Shown here one piece after another: positions 1 to 9,382 of a stretch of 59,467 bases of DNA. The DNA lies in contig CANFQO010000013.1 of assembly GCA_947449135.1 (NCBI GenBank), forward strand, positions 1 through 59,467. The letters run 5' to 3'. Below the pieces are notes generated by a model. It saw nothing but the letters and a program-made list of their open reading frames with translations. It was not told where the DNA came from and searched no databases. The translations under genes were made by a program, and so were the position numbers. Each line of letters opens with the position of its first letter. Position 1 is the stretch's first letter. Source of the DNA: Planctomycetaceae bacterium. GTDB lineage: Bacteria > Planctomycetota > Planctomycetia > Pirellulales > UBA1268.

Positions 1-236
1 GTCACAACCACACGATCTCCCCAGACCGCAGGCGTGCTCGCGCCGAGTCCGGGGAGTTTCACCCGCCAGAGCACATGCTCGGTCGGGCTCCAGGAGGAGA
101 CATAGCCGCTGCCCGCGGCCACGCCGTCGACGGCCGGGCCACGCCAGTTGGGCCAGTTGTCAGCCCCGGCAGGCAGCGCAGCAAGGGCCGCCCACGCAAA
201 CATCAGTCTGGCGAGTGATCGACCATGAACTGTCAT
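1..236 (-). CDS. PQQ-like beta-propeller protein, N-terminal fragment (3' end outside window)
   Basis: Reading the minus strand from an ATG at 236 gives 78 codons that stay open to the window edge, so the C-terminal part is missing. The protein starts with a typical signal peptide (residues 1-25, hydrophobic stretch LMFAWAALAALPAGA). The mature start contains WPNWRGP, the usual opening of planctomycete secreted PQQ-like (BamB/quinoprotein-type) propellers. The related full-length protein at 55541-56878 has WPTFRGP at the same place. Such proteins are exported seven- or eight-bladed propellers whose substrates are mostly unknown. The gene lies downstream of the cytochrome/propeller gene on the same strand, 185 bp away. 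The family call is good; the specific function is not known. Confidence 0.75.
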   Translation of the reverse strand, partial: MTVHGRSLARLMFAWAALAALPAGADNWPNWRGPAVDGVAAGSGYVSSWSPTEHVLWRVKLPGLGASTPAVWGDRVVV

Positions 237-421
237 GCATCCGCTCCCGCGTGGAGATTGAAGAGTCCTGTGAGGAGTCCCAAAGCCTACGCGATCGGCC
301 GGTCCGCGGCGATATCCCAGGCCATCGGCCCACGGCATGGGTGGGACGGCCCCCATCCCGCCGCGAAACGCAGCCGGCTATGACGCTTCCGGGCAGGCCC
401 GCCTCGCCCCTGAGCCACGCA

Positions 422-3400
422 CTACTTCTTGAATCGGCTGTCGTTGCGATTGCCGCGGGAGAGCGTGTAGGCCAACAGATCGAGCACCTCCGACTCACTG
501 AGCGAATTGAGCAGTCCCTTCGGCATCAGCGACTCGCTCGCCGGCACGATCTCCTCGATATCAGACCGCTTGATCTCGAGAAACTTCGTCGCATCCTCCG
601 GGTCGGTCACCAGCACGATGCGTTCGGCATTCTCGCTGACGATCCGGCCGACGAAGGCCTTGCCGTCGGCGGTCTGCACCACACTCCCCTTGTATTGGTC
701 GGAGACCACCTTGCTCGGCAGGACGATCGCCTCGATCAGGTCCTTCAGTTGAAATCGCCCCGCCGCCTGCGTCAGATCGGGGCCGGTGGCGCCTCCATCA
801 TCGCCGTAGCGGTGGCAGACGATGCAGCGGGCGGCGGCAAACGTCCGCTTGCCCCGTTCAAAGTCGCGTTCTTCCTTGCCCATGTGGGCCTCGGCGGTGG
901 CGAGCACCTCATCGACTGTCCACTCCTTGCCGGGCCCCTCGGGCTTGGGCAGAGGGGGCGGCGTGTAGGCCTTGCGGGCGCCGAGTGTTTCCAGCGCCAG
1001 TTTGTCGTTCTCCGAGAGGCCGACCAGGCTGTCGTTCTCGATGTTGGTGAGGAACTTCTGAAAACTCATCCCGCCAGCCCAGGTTCTGGCCCGGCCAAGC
1101 CATTCATAGAAACCCTTGCGGTCGGCAATCGTCCAGGCATCCTTCTCGTTCACGGTCCGCAGGACGTAGGCATAGTGCACCTGCAGCAGGTCGGCCCGTT
1201 TCTCGAGCGACTCCCGCACGGCGCTGCCATAGCCGGAATTGCGGCTGATCAGCTTCTTCAGTTCCTCCTCGTTGGGGGCGAGGTTGATCGCCTGCCCCGA
1301 GGCACTCGCGGCCGCAAGCATGCCGACGAGCTTGGTCACGATACCCGGCGCCCGCACTGCCACCAGCAGGCTCGAGAGTTCGCGGTCGAGGTCAAAGGCC
1401 CCGGAGGGAAACAGAGGCTTCAACCGCTCGGCGATCCGCGCGGCCACGGCCGGCTCCGGCGCCCCCAGCCGGATCAGCGCCAGTTGGTAGGCCCGCACCA
1501 GATCAATTTTCGTGGCGGTGTCGAGCGATTTCAGATCGATGCCGTCGAGCGCCGCAAGCACGGCGGGCTGGGCCGTTGGCTCGGCCTGGTGGGCCACGCC
1601 GATGGCGGCCTCGATCCGGCCACGCGGACTCGCCACGGCGAGCGCCTGCTGCTGCCAGCGGTCGGTCGGCTGGTGTTCCAGTGCCACGCGGGCCGCATAC
1701 CGCATGAAACGATCCTGACTGGAAAGCTGCGGGAGCGCCGCGGCGACCGCTTTCTGCGTGTCGGCACCCTTCACGTGAAATTGCTCCAGAGCATGGCGAG
1801 CCTTACGGGCCTCAGCACCGGCGGCGTCGCGGGCCGTCGCCGGAGCGGTCGACTCAGGACCGGCGTAGGTGACGCGATAGAGTTCGCCCTGGCCGCCACG
1901 GCCACCCACCGCGAAATAGAGGGCGCCGTCCTTGCCGACAGTCACGTCCGTTAGGGGTAGCGGTGTCCGCGAGACGAATTCCTCCTTCACAGCCTTGTAG
2001 CTGGAGCCTTCGGGCTCGAGATGAATGGCACACATCGTGCCGAACGTCCAGTCGCAGATGTAGAGTGCCTGCTGGTATTTGGCGGGGAACTTCGTGCCGT
2101 AGCCGAATGCCACGCCGACCGGCGAACCGGGGCCGATGTCAGCCAGCGCCGGCAGGCTGTCGGGGAAGCTGGCGGGCCACTTGCCAGCACCGCTCCGCCA
2201 GCCGAGTTCGCTGCCGCTGGTGGCATGATTGACACGCGTGGGCCGATACCACGGCGTGCCAAAATCCCACTCCATGTCGGCGTCGTAGACAAACATTTCG
2301 CCGTCGGCATTGAAGGCGAAGTCGTATGGATTGCGGTAGCCACCGGTCCAGACCTCCCACGACTTTCCATCGGGATCAGTGCTGACGACATAGCCACCCG
2401 GCGCGAGGATGCCGACGGCATGGCCGTTGGCATCCCAGAGCCGCTTGATGAGCAGGTCTTCGTCCCAATTGGCGGGCAGCCGACTGGTCGCCTCGGAGGG
2501 CAGTTCCACACGGCGCTGGTTCACCCGCATGCCGCCGAGAGTCTGCGGCTCGGTGATATTTTTCACCTCGAACGGCACCTGCGTGTGGTTGCCGCAGATG
2601 ATGAACAGCTTCGTGCCGTCGGGGGAAAGCTGGATGTTGTGCGGTCCATGTTCACCCCCGCCCTTGAATTCGCGAAGCTTCTCGACGCTGTCGAGCGTGT
2701 CGTCGTTATTGGTGTCACGGACACGGTAGAGACCGCTGCCCGGCCCGCCGTTGCAGACGACATACAGCGAATCAAACGCCCACAGCAGCCCTTGGGCTGA
2801 CGAGAGCGGCACAGGGATTTTTTCCACGACCGTCGGCTTTGAACCGTCGAGCGGTGCAGGGGTGATCCGCACCAGTCCCTTGTTCTCCTGATCGCTGGCG
2901 ATCAGCCGACCTTTGGGATCGGTGGTCAGGCAGACCCAGGAGCCGAGTTCCTCCTTGGGCACGACAAACAGCCGCTCCACCTCAAACCCCGGCGGAACGG
3001 CGAAGGGGGCTGACTGCCGGGAGTCCGACCGGCCACCGTCCAGTGCATCACCCCAGGGACCCTCCCCCGCCTTGGCCACGACCTTCGTCGCCACCGGCTT
3101 GGCCAGGTTGGCGGCTTCCACGGCGGTCCAATCCTTACTGCTAACCACCGTCCGCTTGGTGCCATCGGCGGCGATGAGCACGAGACGGCAGGAGAAGCCG
3201 GCCGCACTTCCCTCGTTGGCCACCACGGCGGCCAACTCGTTGTCGCCGTCGCGTAGGAGCTTCGTGATGTCGACCGAGACCGGATTCTGCCAGGACGTGC
3301 TCTCAGCGACCTGCGTGCCATTGACCGTGACGGTCATCGAGTTGTCAGCCGTGGCGACGAGGATGGCCGACGTGGCCCCTCCCTGGAATTCAGTGCTCAG

Positions 3401-3619
3401 CCGGTAGCTGCGATCCTCGTCAGGACCCCAGATCCACGGCGCGAGCTTCGTGTGCGTGGGGGTTTCTGAAGCGGCCACAGCAGCATCGGCGCCACCAACG
3501 GGCATCTTTTCCACCACCTGCTGCCAGGTTGTGGCCGGTTCAGCCCCGGCAGCCACGCCGCTGAGAACAAGTCCACCGAACACGAGCAGACACGACCGCA
3601 GGAGAGCGAAGCGACGCAT
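422..3619 (-). CDS. Secreted PVC-type heme protein: propeller, HEAT-like region and c-type cytochrome
   Basis: This 1065-residue exported protein opens with a signal peptide (about 1-28). A galactose-binding-like beta-sandwich follows (about 60-165, WIWGPDEDRSYRLS), then a sorbosone-dehydrogenase-like beta-propeller (about 200-590, starting PFAVPPGFEVERLF), an alpha-helical HEAT-like stretch, and a C-terminal cytochrome domain with one CIVCH heme-binding motif. This architecture is the planctomycete/verrucomicrobial membrane-bound dehydrogenase with the PVC-type heme-binding domain, thought to work in the periplasm on carbohydrates. The ATG at 3619 is preferred over a TTG two codons upstream because TGAGG lies upstream of it. 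The neighbouring sulfatase and galactokinase on the same strand fit polysaccharide use. The substrate is unknown. Confidence 0.88.
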   Translation of the reverse strand: MRRFALLRSCLLVFGGLVLSGVAAGAEPATTWQQVVEKMPVGGADAAVAASETPTHTKLAPWIWGPDEDRSYRLSTEFQGGATSAILVATADNSMTVTVNGTQVAESTSWQNPVSVDITKLLRDGDNELAAVVANEGSAAGFSCRLVLIAADGTKRTVVSSKDWTAVEAANLAKPVATKVVAKAGEGPWGDALDGGRSDSRQSAPFAVPPGFEVERLFVVPKEELGSWVCLTTDPKGRLIASDQENKGLVRITPAPLDGSKPTVVEKIPVPLSSAQGLLWAFDSLYVVCNGGPGSGLYRVRDTNNDDTLDSVEKLREFKGGGEHGPHNIQLSPDGTKLFIICGNHTQVPFEVKNITEPQTLGGMRVNQRRVELPSEATSRLPANWDEDLLIKRLWDANGHAVGILAPGGYVVSTDPDGKSWEVWTGGYRNPYDFAFNADGEMFVYDADMEWDFGTPWYRPTRVNHATSGSELGWRSGAGKWPASFPDSLPALADIGPGSPVGVAFGYGTKFPAKYQQALYICDWTFGTMCAIHLEPEGSSYKAVKEEFVSRTPLPLTDVTVGKDGALYFAVGGRGGQGELYRVTYAGPESTAPATARDAAGAEARKARHALEQFHVKGADTQKAVAAALPQLSSQDRFMRYAARVALEHQPTDRWQQQALAVASPRGRIEAAIGVAHQAEPTAQPAVLAALDGIDLKSLDTATKIDLVRAYQLALIRLGAPEPAVAARIAERLKPLFPSGAFDLDRELSSLLVAVRAPGIVTKLVGMLAAASASGQAINLAPNEEELKKLISRNSGYGSAVRESLEKRADLLQVHYAYVLRTVNEKDAWTIADRKGFYEWLGRARTWAGGMSFQKFLTNIENDSLVGLSENDKLALETLGARKAYTPPPLPKPEGPGKEWTVDEVLATAEAHMGKEERDFERGKRTFAAARCIVCHRYGDDGGATGPDLTQAAGRFQLKDLIEAIVLPSKVVSDQYKGSVVQTADGKAFVGRIVSENAERIVLVTDPEDATKFLEIKRSDIEEIVPASESLMPKGLLNSLSESEVLDLLAYTLSRGNRNDSRFKK

Positions 3620-3804
3620 GCACAACCTCAGGTGGGAATCGAGACGGTGGGAGCGGCAATCCTGGCCCGTGCCAAACGCCGCACCGCTGCTGGAGAGAAA
3701 CGGAGGTGTCGCCTCCGCCGTCCTGCAGCGACCTGAAGGATAGTCCGATCCAACCGGGAGGTAAAACGCGGGTGCCGGCCTTCACAGACGATTCCGTCGC
3801 CCGC

Positions 3805-6648
3805 TCACCGACGCCCAGCCGCACCTTCCGGCCCGAACGGCTCGACGGGCTCGGGGTTCACCGTGGGCATCGCGGCCCCGATTCCCTTGCGCCACGCAGC
3901 CAGCCGCTGCTGGAGCGCGGCGGCGCGTTGCGGGTGGACGGCGGCCAAGTCACGACGCTCGCCGGGGTCGCTCGTCAGATCAAAGAGTTCCACGCGACCA
4001 TCCTCAAAATGCTCGATCAGTTTCTCGCTGCCCGAGACCTGGCCGTCGCCGGCGAGGATGGCGGCCGCGGGCCTGCCCCCTTGATTGGCATAGTGTGGAT
4101 AGTGCCAGACCAGATCACGCTCTGGCAGCACGCCGCCGGTGAGCACCGGCCGTAGGCTCGCGCCGTCGAGCACGACCTGCTCCGGTCGCACGGCGTGAGC
4201 GACATCGAGCAGCGTGGCGGCGATGTCGAGCGTCGTCACCGGCACGTCGCTGGTCGCACCGGGCTTGACGATCCCCGGCCACCGCACGAAGAGCGGCACG
4301 CGAATGCCACCCTCATAAAGAAAACCCTTACCGGCGCGGAGAGGCAGGTTTGAGGTGGGCGATCCCTCGGCGGTTGCGAGGCCGCCGTTGTCACTCGTGA
4401 AGATCACAACGGTGTTGTCCATTTGGCCAGCCGCTTCAACGGCTACCAGCACGGTGGCCACTGACTCGTCCAGTTCACGGATCATGCCCGCATAGACGGG
4501 ATGATCCTGAACCGCGCGGGACTGATGATCCCCCTCGGCGACCGCGCGGGGTCCAGCCGGCGGCGGCAGGGCGGCCGCTCGCGTCTGTTCCTCGGAGAGC
4601 AGGTCGGGGCGGGTCGTGAGCGGCACATGCACCGAGTGCATCGGCACATAGCAGAAGAAGGGTCGGTCTTGGTTAGCGGCGATGAATGCCGCCGCCTGCG
4701 ACGCGATCGCCTGCGCATGATGGGGGTCGTCCGGCGGGCCCCGACCGGGGTCGACCGTGGTGGACCCCTGGGCGTCGAAGCCGTGGGACGAAATATCCCG
4801 CGGCGGACCCAGATGCCATTTGCCGAAGATGCCGGTGGCATAGCCCGCGTCGCGGAGCAGCTTCGGCACGGTCAGCTCGTCGTCTGGAATGGCATGGAGG
4901 TAGTCCGCAGGCAGAAGCGACCCGCGGCGGTTGCCGCCGATAAAGTTCGTGATCTTCACGCGGGCTGGGTGCCGGCCGGTCATGAGCGCCGCGCGGGTGG
5001 GCGAGCAGACCGGGCCGGCGGCGTAGGCACGGGTGAATCGCATGCCCGCAGCCGCTAGCCGGTCGATGGCAGGCGTACGATAGAAGCTACTGCCGGTGCA
5101 GCCGAGGTCGTGGGCCCCGAGATCGTCGGCCAGAAAGACCAGCAGATTCGGCGGTCGTTTCTGGGGCTGGCCTGACGTGGGTGCCACACCAGCGGCCGCG
5201 GCGGGCGGGGCTTTCGCGTCCTCTGCGTCCTCTGGAATCAGCGGCGTCCACCAGGCATCGAGATCCTGCCGCAGGGAATGCACGAGTGCCGGATGCGCCG
5301 CCGCAACGTTCTTCGTTTCGTCGGGATCGTGAAGCACGTCGAACAGTTCGACCTCACCACGGTCATGCCGTGCCTGGGAGTCCGGATCGACAAGGCGGGC
5401 TTCATGCTTGGGAGTGCGGCCGGGGGCGTCGGCCGTCGCTGGCACGATCAGCTTCCACTGGTCCCGCACGGTCCACCGCCAGAGCAGGCTCCTGGCAGGA
5501 TCGTCCAGATCGACGAGTGTGTGCGTGAAGCACTCGCCAAAGACCTGCTTTCGCGCAGCCACTGCCGCGGCATCAAGCAGATTGACGCCAGGGAGGCCGG
5601 CCGGAGGCGTGATGCCGACGGCCGCCAGCACCGTCGGCATGATGTCGATTGCACTGGCCAGTGCATCACTCATCCGTGCCGCGATCGTCCCCGGTTGGCG
5701 AAACATGATCGGCGTCCGCAGGCCGCCTTCGTAGGGGGAGAGCTTCGACCGCGGGGCGAACCGCGGGTTGTCTGGGCTCTGAATCCAGCCGTTGTCGGTC
5801 ACGTACACGACCAACGTCTGTTCAGAGAGCTGTTCGCGATCAAGGTGGTCGAGCAGGTCGCCGACGGTGCGATCGAAGCGTTCCACGTTGCCCAAGTATC
5901 TCGCCACATGGAGGCTGTCGGTCTTCGTCGCATAGTGCTCGATGAGTTCCTGCGCCGGATCGTGCGGGTCGTGCGGCAGCATCGGGGCATACCAGACCAT
6001 GAACGGTTTTCCTGCCTCCCGGCACCGCGTCATGAAGTCGTGGATCGGCTGCATCGTCTTCCGGCCGATCGCCAGCCCGTCGTCGCCGTGCCGCGCACCC
6101 TTCGTCATGCCCTCGGTGAATCCACCCCGAGAGAAATCCCCCTGCCACCACTTCCCGGTCTGCAGGGACTCATAGCCGTGCTCGCCCAGCAGACGGGGGA
6201 GCGTTGGCCACTCTTCCAGGTGCCTGTTCATCCGTTCGCGGCCGGCCGCGAAGGCGGCTCGGGCCTCCGGGCTGCCGCGTGGAATCTGCGGATCCTCCGG
6301 TGGATCGTTGCCCACGATCCGGTGCTCATGCGGATAGCGGCCGGTGATGATCGACGCCAGGCTCGGGCAGCAGAGGCTGCTGGTCACGTAGCCCCGCTGG
6401 TACACGAGGCTCTCCCGCGCGAGCCGGTCGAGATGCGGCGTCCGCAGGTGCGCATGGCCCATGAACGCATAGTCACGCCAGTGCTGGTCGTCGGAGATGA
6501 TGCAGACGACGTTACGGGGGGCTGCAGTCGGCGCCACCGGCGTCTCAGCCGCCAGTGGGCCACGGCACCAGCCTGCCAGCGTGGCGATAAGCGAGAGACG
6601 CAACACCCAGCCAGTCAACCTTCTCGGTCGTGATGCATTCCCCGCCAT
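3805..6648 (-). CDS. Tandem double sulfatase (two S1-type sulfatase domains in one chain)
   Basis: One uninterrupted 947-residue frame carries an N-terminal signal peptide (about 1-34), a first alkaline-phosphatase-fold sulfatase domain (about 45-470), a short Ala/Pro-rich linker (about 472-498) and a second sulfatase domain (about 500-930). The second domain has the full formylglycine motif CSPTR at 548-552. In the first domain the same position reads CCPSL (93-97), with Leu in place of the motif arginine. Metal-binding signatures are present in both halves (SDDQ and TDNG; ADDL and SDNGG). Family members hydrolyse sulfate esters of algal or host glycans in the periplasm. The start at 6648 has AGGAG upstream. 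A start further upstream gives an Arg-rich non-signal leader and is less likely. Galactokinase lies 115 bp upstream on the same strand, which hints at a sulfated galactan (inference). Confidence 0.88.
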   Translation of the reverse strand: MAGNASRPRRLTGWVLRLSLIATLAGWCRGPLAAETPVAPTAAPRNVVCIISDDQHWRDYAFMGHAHLRTPHLDRLARESLVYQRGYVTSSLCCPSLASIITGRYPHEHRIVGNDPPEDPQIPRGSPEARAAFAAGRERMNRHLEEWPTLPRLLGEHGYESLQTGKWWQGDFSRGGFTEGMTKGARHGDDGLAIGRKTMQPIHDFMTRCREAGKPFMVWYAPMLPHDPHDPAQELIEHYATKTDSLHVARYLGNVERFDRTVGDLLDHLDREQLSEQTLVVYVTDNGWIQSPDNPRFAPRSKLSPYEGGLRTPIMFRQPGTIAARMSDALASAIDIMPTVLAAVGITPPAGLPGVNLLDAAAVAARKQVFGECFTHTLVDLDDPARSLLWRWTVRDQWKLIVPATADAPGRTPKHEARLVDPDSQARHDRGEVELFDVLHDPDETKNVAAAHPALVHSLRQDLDAWWTPLIPEDAEDAKAPPAAAAGVAPTSGQPQKRPPNLLVFLADDLGAHDLGCTGSSFYRTPAIDRLAAAGMRFTRAYAAGPVCSPTRAALMTGRHPARVKITNFIGGNRRGSLLPADYLHAIPDDELTVPKLLRDAGYATGIFGKWHLGPPRDISSHGFDAQGSTTVDPGRGPPDDPHHAQAIASQAAAFIAANQDRPFFCYVPMHSVHVPLTTRPDLLSEEQTRAAALPPPAGPRAVAEGDHQSRAVQDHPVYAGMIRELDESVATVLVAVEAAGQMDNTVVIFTSDNGGLATAEGSPTSNLPLRAGKGFLYEGGIRVPLFVRWPGIVKPGATSDVPVTTLDIAATLLDVAHAVRPEQVVLDGASLRPVLTGGVLPERDLVWHYPHYANQGGRPAAAILAGDGQVSGSEKLIEHFEDGRVELFDLTSDPGERRDLAAVHPQRAAALQQRLAAWRKGIGAAMPTVNPEPVEPFGPEGAAGRR

Positions 6649-6763
6649 GCGAATCTCCTGCCTCGTGCCTGCGGACTCCGGCTGGCGACACCGGGCTGGA
6701 AGGAGTGTGGCACAGGCTTGCTCAGCCCGCCAGCGTGTGAACCGCGACGCTCTCCACGGGCTG

Positions 6764-7942
6764 TTATGGGAGCGACACCTGCACCAGTCGTGCGCCCGCC
6801 GCCGGCCGCGTCGTGAACATCGCACAGTCGCGGCCCGTGCCCTGACGATAGCCTCTCGCCACCGCCGCCTTCACGGCATCCGCCCGGTCGGCCTCGACCA
6901 GTGTGACGGTGCAGCCGCCAAACCCGCCTCCAGTCATCCGCGCACCAATCACGCCGGGCTGGGCGGCGGCCAGTTCGACAAGCAGGTCGAGTTCCGGGCA
7001 GCTCACGGCGTAGTCATCGCGGAGCGACGCGTGGCTCGCGGCCATCAGTTCGCCCAGTTCGTCCCAGCGATCACAAGCCATTGCCGCCGCCGCATCGAGC
7101 GTCCGCGCGATCTCCGTGACCACATGCCGCGCTCGGCGGAAAATGGTGTCGCCCAACGCGTCACGGGAGGCCTCCACCTCCGCGAGCGTCGCCTCCCGCA
7201 GGGAGGGCACGTCGAGGATGGCGGTGGCTCGCTGACAATCGGCCCGCCGCGCAGCATAGCTGCCGTCGTTAAGCGCATGCCGCACGTTGCTATTGGTGAC
7301 GAGCACGACCATATCGGGCCGCTGGAAGGGCACCTGCACCACGGCGAGCGACCGGCAGTCGAGCAGCAGCAGGTGATCCCGGATGCAGAGGACGCTGGCA
7401 CACTGGTCCATCACGCCACAGGGCACGCCCGCAAACTCGTGTTCCGCCCGCTGGCAGAGCAGTGCCACTTCCACAGGTTCAATCGCATGGCCCGCCACTG
7501 CCGCCACGAGCGTCGCCATCGCCACCTCGAGGCTGGCGCTACTGGAGAGTCCGCCCCCGATGGGCACGGTCGAAGCGACGACGGCATCGAAGGCGGGAAT
7601 CGTCGCCCCCCGATCAAGGAAGCCCGCGATCACGCCGGCCAGATAGCGAGACCAGCCGGGAATACCCGCGGGCGGAGCAGCGTTGGGAGTGAGCGGTAGT
7701 TCAACGGTCTCCGCAAAGGCCGTCGAATGCAGGCGGGCGACCGGTTCGCCGCCGGCCACCGACCGTGGCGCCGCCACGATCACGGTCTCTTGCTCGATCG
7801 CCATCGGGAGTACGAAGCCGTCGCAGTAATCGACATGCTCGCCGATCAGGTTCACCCGGCCGGGCGCCGCGGCGGCAACGACAGGCGGCCTGCCAAACAG
7901 CTCACGAAAGACCGCGTCTGCCTGCCGCTGCTGGTCTGTCAT
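6764..7942 (-). CDS. galK: Galactokinase
   Basis: The 392-residue cytosolic protein is a GHMP kinase that phosphorylates galactose at C1, the first step of the Leloir pathway. The galactokinase signature PGRVNLIGEHVDY is at residues 27-39, and the phosphate-binding loop PIGGGLSSSAS follows near residue 120. The C-terminal part carries GARMTGGGFGGC, the third GHMP motif. The length matches the family (about 380-390). The ATG at 7942 is preferred over an in-frame GTG at 7957 because GGAGG sits upstream at suitable spacing. It is read away from the PatB-like gene, with which it shares a 137-bp divergent promoter region. Galactose-1-phosphate uridylyltransferase is encoded far away at 52441-53424. 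Confidence 0.95.
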   Translation of the reverse strand: MTDQQRQADAVFRELFGRPPVVAAAAPGRVNLIGEHVDYCDGFVLPMAIEQETVIVAAPRSVAGGEPVARLHSTAFAETVELPLTPNAAPPAGIPGWSRYLAGVIAGFLDRGATIPAFDAVVASTVPIGGGLSSSASLEVAMATLVAAVAGHAIEPVEVALLCQRAEHEFAGVPCGVMDQCASVLCIRDHLLLLDCRSLAVVQVPFQRPDMVVLVTNSNVRHALNDGSYAARRADCQRATAILDVPSLREATLAEVEASRDALGDTIFRRARHVVTEIARTLDAAAAMACDRWDELGELMAASHASLRDDYAVSCPELDLLVELAAAQPGVIGARMTGGGFGGCTVTLVEADRADAVKAAVARGYRQGTGRDCAMFTTRPAAGARLVQVSLP

Positions 7943-8006
7943 GGTCGCCTCCGTCACAATTTTCTATTCGATTCCCGTCCAGGTTGTCGGCGTGCCGGCT
8001 GCATGG

Positions 8007-8032
8007 GCCGGCTATGACAGCCGGCTATGACA
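8007..8032. repeat. 13-bp tandem duplication in the galK/patB divergent promoter
   Basis: GCCGGCTATGACA occurs twice head to tail, in the gap between the divergent galK and PatB-like starts. AGCCGGCTATGAC also occurs once at about 371-383, in the gap upstream of the first truncated gene. It could be an operator or promoter element. No function is demonstrated. Confidence 0.5.
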
Positions 8033-8079
8033 GACTGTCTCAGCGCGACAACGTCCGGTGGCGAGGGTACAACAACATT

Positions 8080-9234
8080 ATGTCTGCATCATCCCTCGAC
8101 AACGCGTTTCACGACTGCCCCGACCGCCGCGGCACGGGCTCCGAGAAATGGGACCGCTGGGCGGGTCGCGATATTCTGCCCCTCTGGGTGGCGGACATGG
8201 ATTTTCGCGCACCCGAGGTGGTGCTCGATGCTCTGCATGCCCGTGTCGATCACGGCGTGTTTGGCTACACAGCCGAACCGCCCGGATTCGCCCCGGCCCT
8301 CGTCGCTCACCTTGACGCGATGCACGGCTGGCGACCGGATCCCGGCTGGATCGTCGGCACGCCCGGCGTGGTTACCGGCCTGGCCATCACGGCCCGCTTG
8401 CTCGCCAAAGAAGACGACGAGATCCTCACGTTCACGCCGGTCTACCCGCCGTTCTTGACGCTGCCCGGCCTGGCGGTCCGCCGCTCGATCCGCGTGCCGC
8501 TGGCCCAGTCGGCCGCAGCCTGGACGATCGACTGGGATCGTCTCGAGTCGTCGGTCACACAGAGGTCAAAACTCTTCTGGCTCTGCCATCCGCACAATCC
8601 AACAGGCACTGTCTTCAGCCGGGAGGAACTCCTGCGGCTGGCAGACTTCACCGAGCGGCATGGGATCACCATGATCTCGGACGAGATCTGGTCCGACCTG
8701 CTGCTCGATGACCTGCCGCACATTCCGTTCGCCAGTCTCGACCATCCGGCCGCGCGGCGGGCGATCACGCTCACAGCGCCTTCCAAAACCTGGAACCTGG
8801 CCGGCCTGGGCTGCGCCGCGGCGATCGTGCCCGACGCAGATCTCCGCCGCCGCTGGCGGCCCTCCGGTGGAGGGCTCGTGCCGATGGTCAATCCCTTGGG
8901 CTATGCCGCGGCCGAGGCCGCCTGGCAGCATGGCGACCCCTGGCGACGGCACCTGATCGGGCTCCTCCAGCACCATCGCGAAATGGTGCTCCAGACCGTC
9001 GCCCAGATCCCCGGGCTGACCTGCGTACCGCCGGCGGCCACCTACCTGCTCTGGATCGACTGCCGCGGCACCGGGGTCGCCGACCCACAGGCTGCCTGCG
9101 AAGCGGCCGGCCTCGGCCCCTCCGACGGCCGGGATTTTGGGTTTCCGGGCTTTATAAGGCTCAACACCGCCTGCCCGACGGCCCGGCTGGAAGAAGCCCT
9201 GCGACGGCTGCACCGTGCGTTTCAGACCGCCTAG
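8080..9234 (+). CDS. PatB/MalY-type PLP-dependent C-S lyase (cystathionine beta-lyase-like)
   Basis: This 384-residue protein is a fold-type I PLP enzyme of the MalY/PatB group, which cleaves cystathionine or other cysteine S-conjugates to homocysteine or thiol, pyruvate and ammonia. Visible signatures are the N-terminal WDRW and LPLWVADMDF, then FTPVYPPF, HNPTGTVF, SDEIWSDLLL and the PLP lysine in SKTWNLAGLG. The C-terminal arginine segment is GFIRLNTACP. The ATG at 8080 opens the family-typical N-terminus. The longer upstream frame runs through the galK promoter region and is rejected. It could also be annotated as a class I/II aminotransferase, but the WVADMDF motif supports MalY/PatB. The physiological substrate is not evident from context. 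Confidence 0.9.
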   Translation: MSASSLDNAFHDCPDRRGTGSEKWDRWAGRDILPLWVADMDFRAPEVVLDALHARVDHGVFGYTAEPPGFAPALVAHLDAMHGWRPDPGWIVGTPGVVTGLAITARLLAKEDDEILTFTPVYPPFLTLPGLAVRRSIRVPLAQSAAAWTIDWDRLESSVTQRSKLFWLCHPHNPTGTVFSREELLRLADFTERHGITMISDEIWSDLLLDDLPHIPFASLDHPAARRAITLTAPSKTWNLAGLGCAAAIVPDADLRRRWRPSGGGLVPMVNPLGYAAAEAAWQHGDPWRRHLIGLLQHHREMVLQTVAQIPGLTCVPPAATYLLWIDCRGTGVADPQAACEAAGLGPSDGRDFGFPGFIRLNTACPTARLEEALRRLHRAFQTA

Positions 9235-9382
9235 CCAGGCGGAATCGGCCGGCAGAAAATGGCCCGAAACCTTTTGCCCCACCTGCCGTTGAAGGTCTGG
9301 CAGCGCCAGGATTCCAGCGGTATCGGGCTCTCTGGGTGCTGCGCAGACACATTCCCCCAGCCTCCATCCACAAAGGATTCTC

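Noticed and set aside
215-1954. Long plus-strand open frame of 579 codons opposite the cytochrome/propeller gene
   Set aside because: It is the antisense of a well-supported gene, with no domain of its own. GC-rich codons leave long open shadows.
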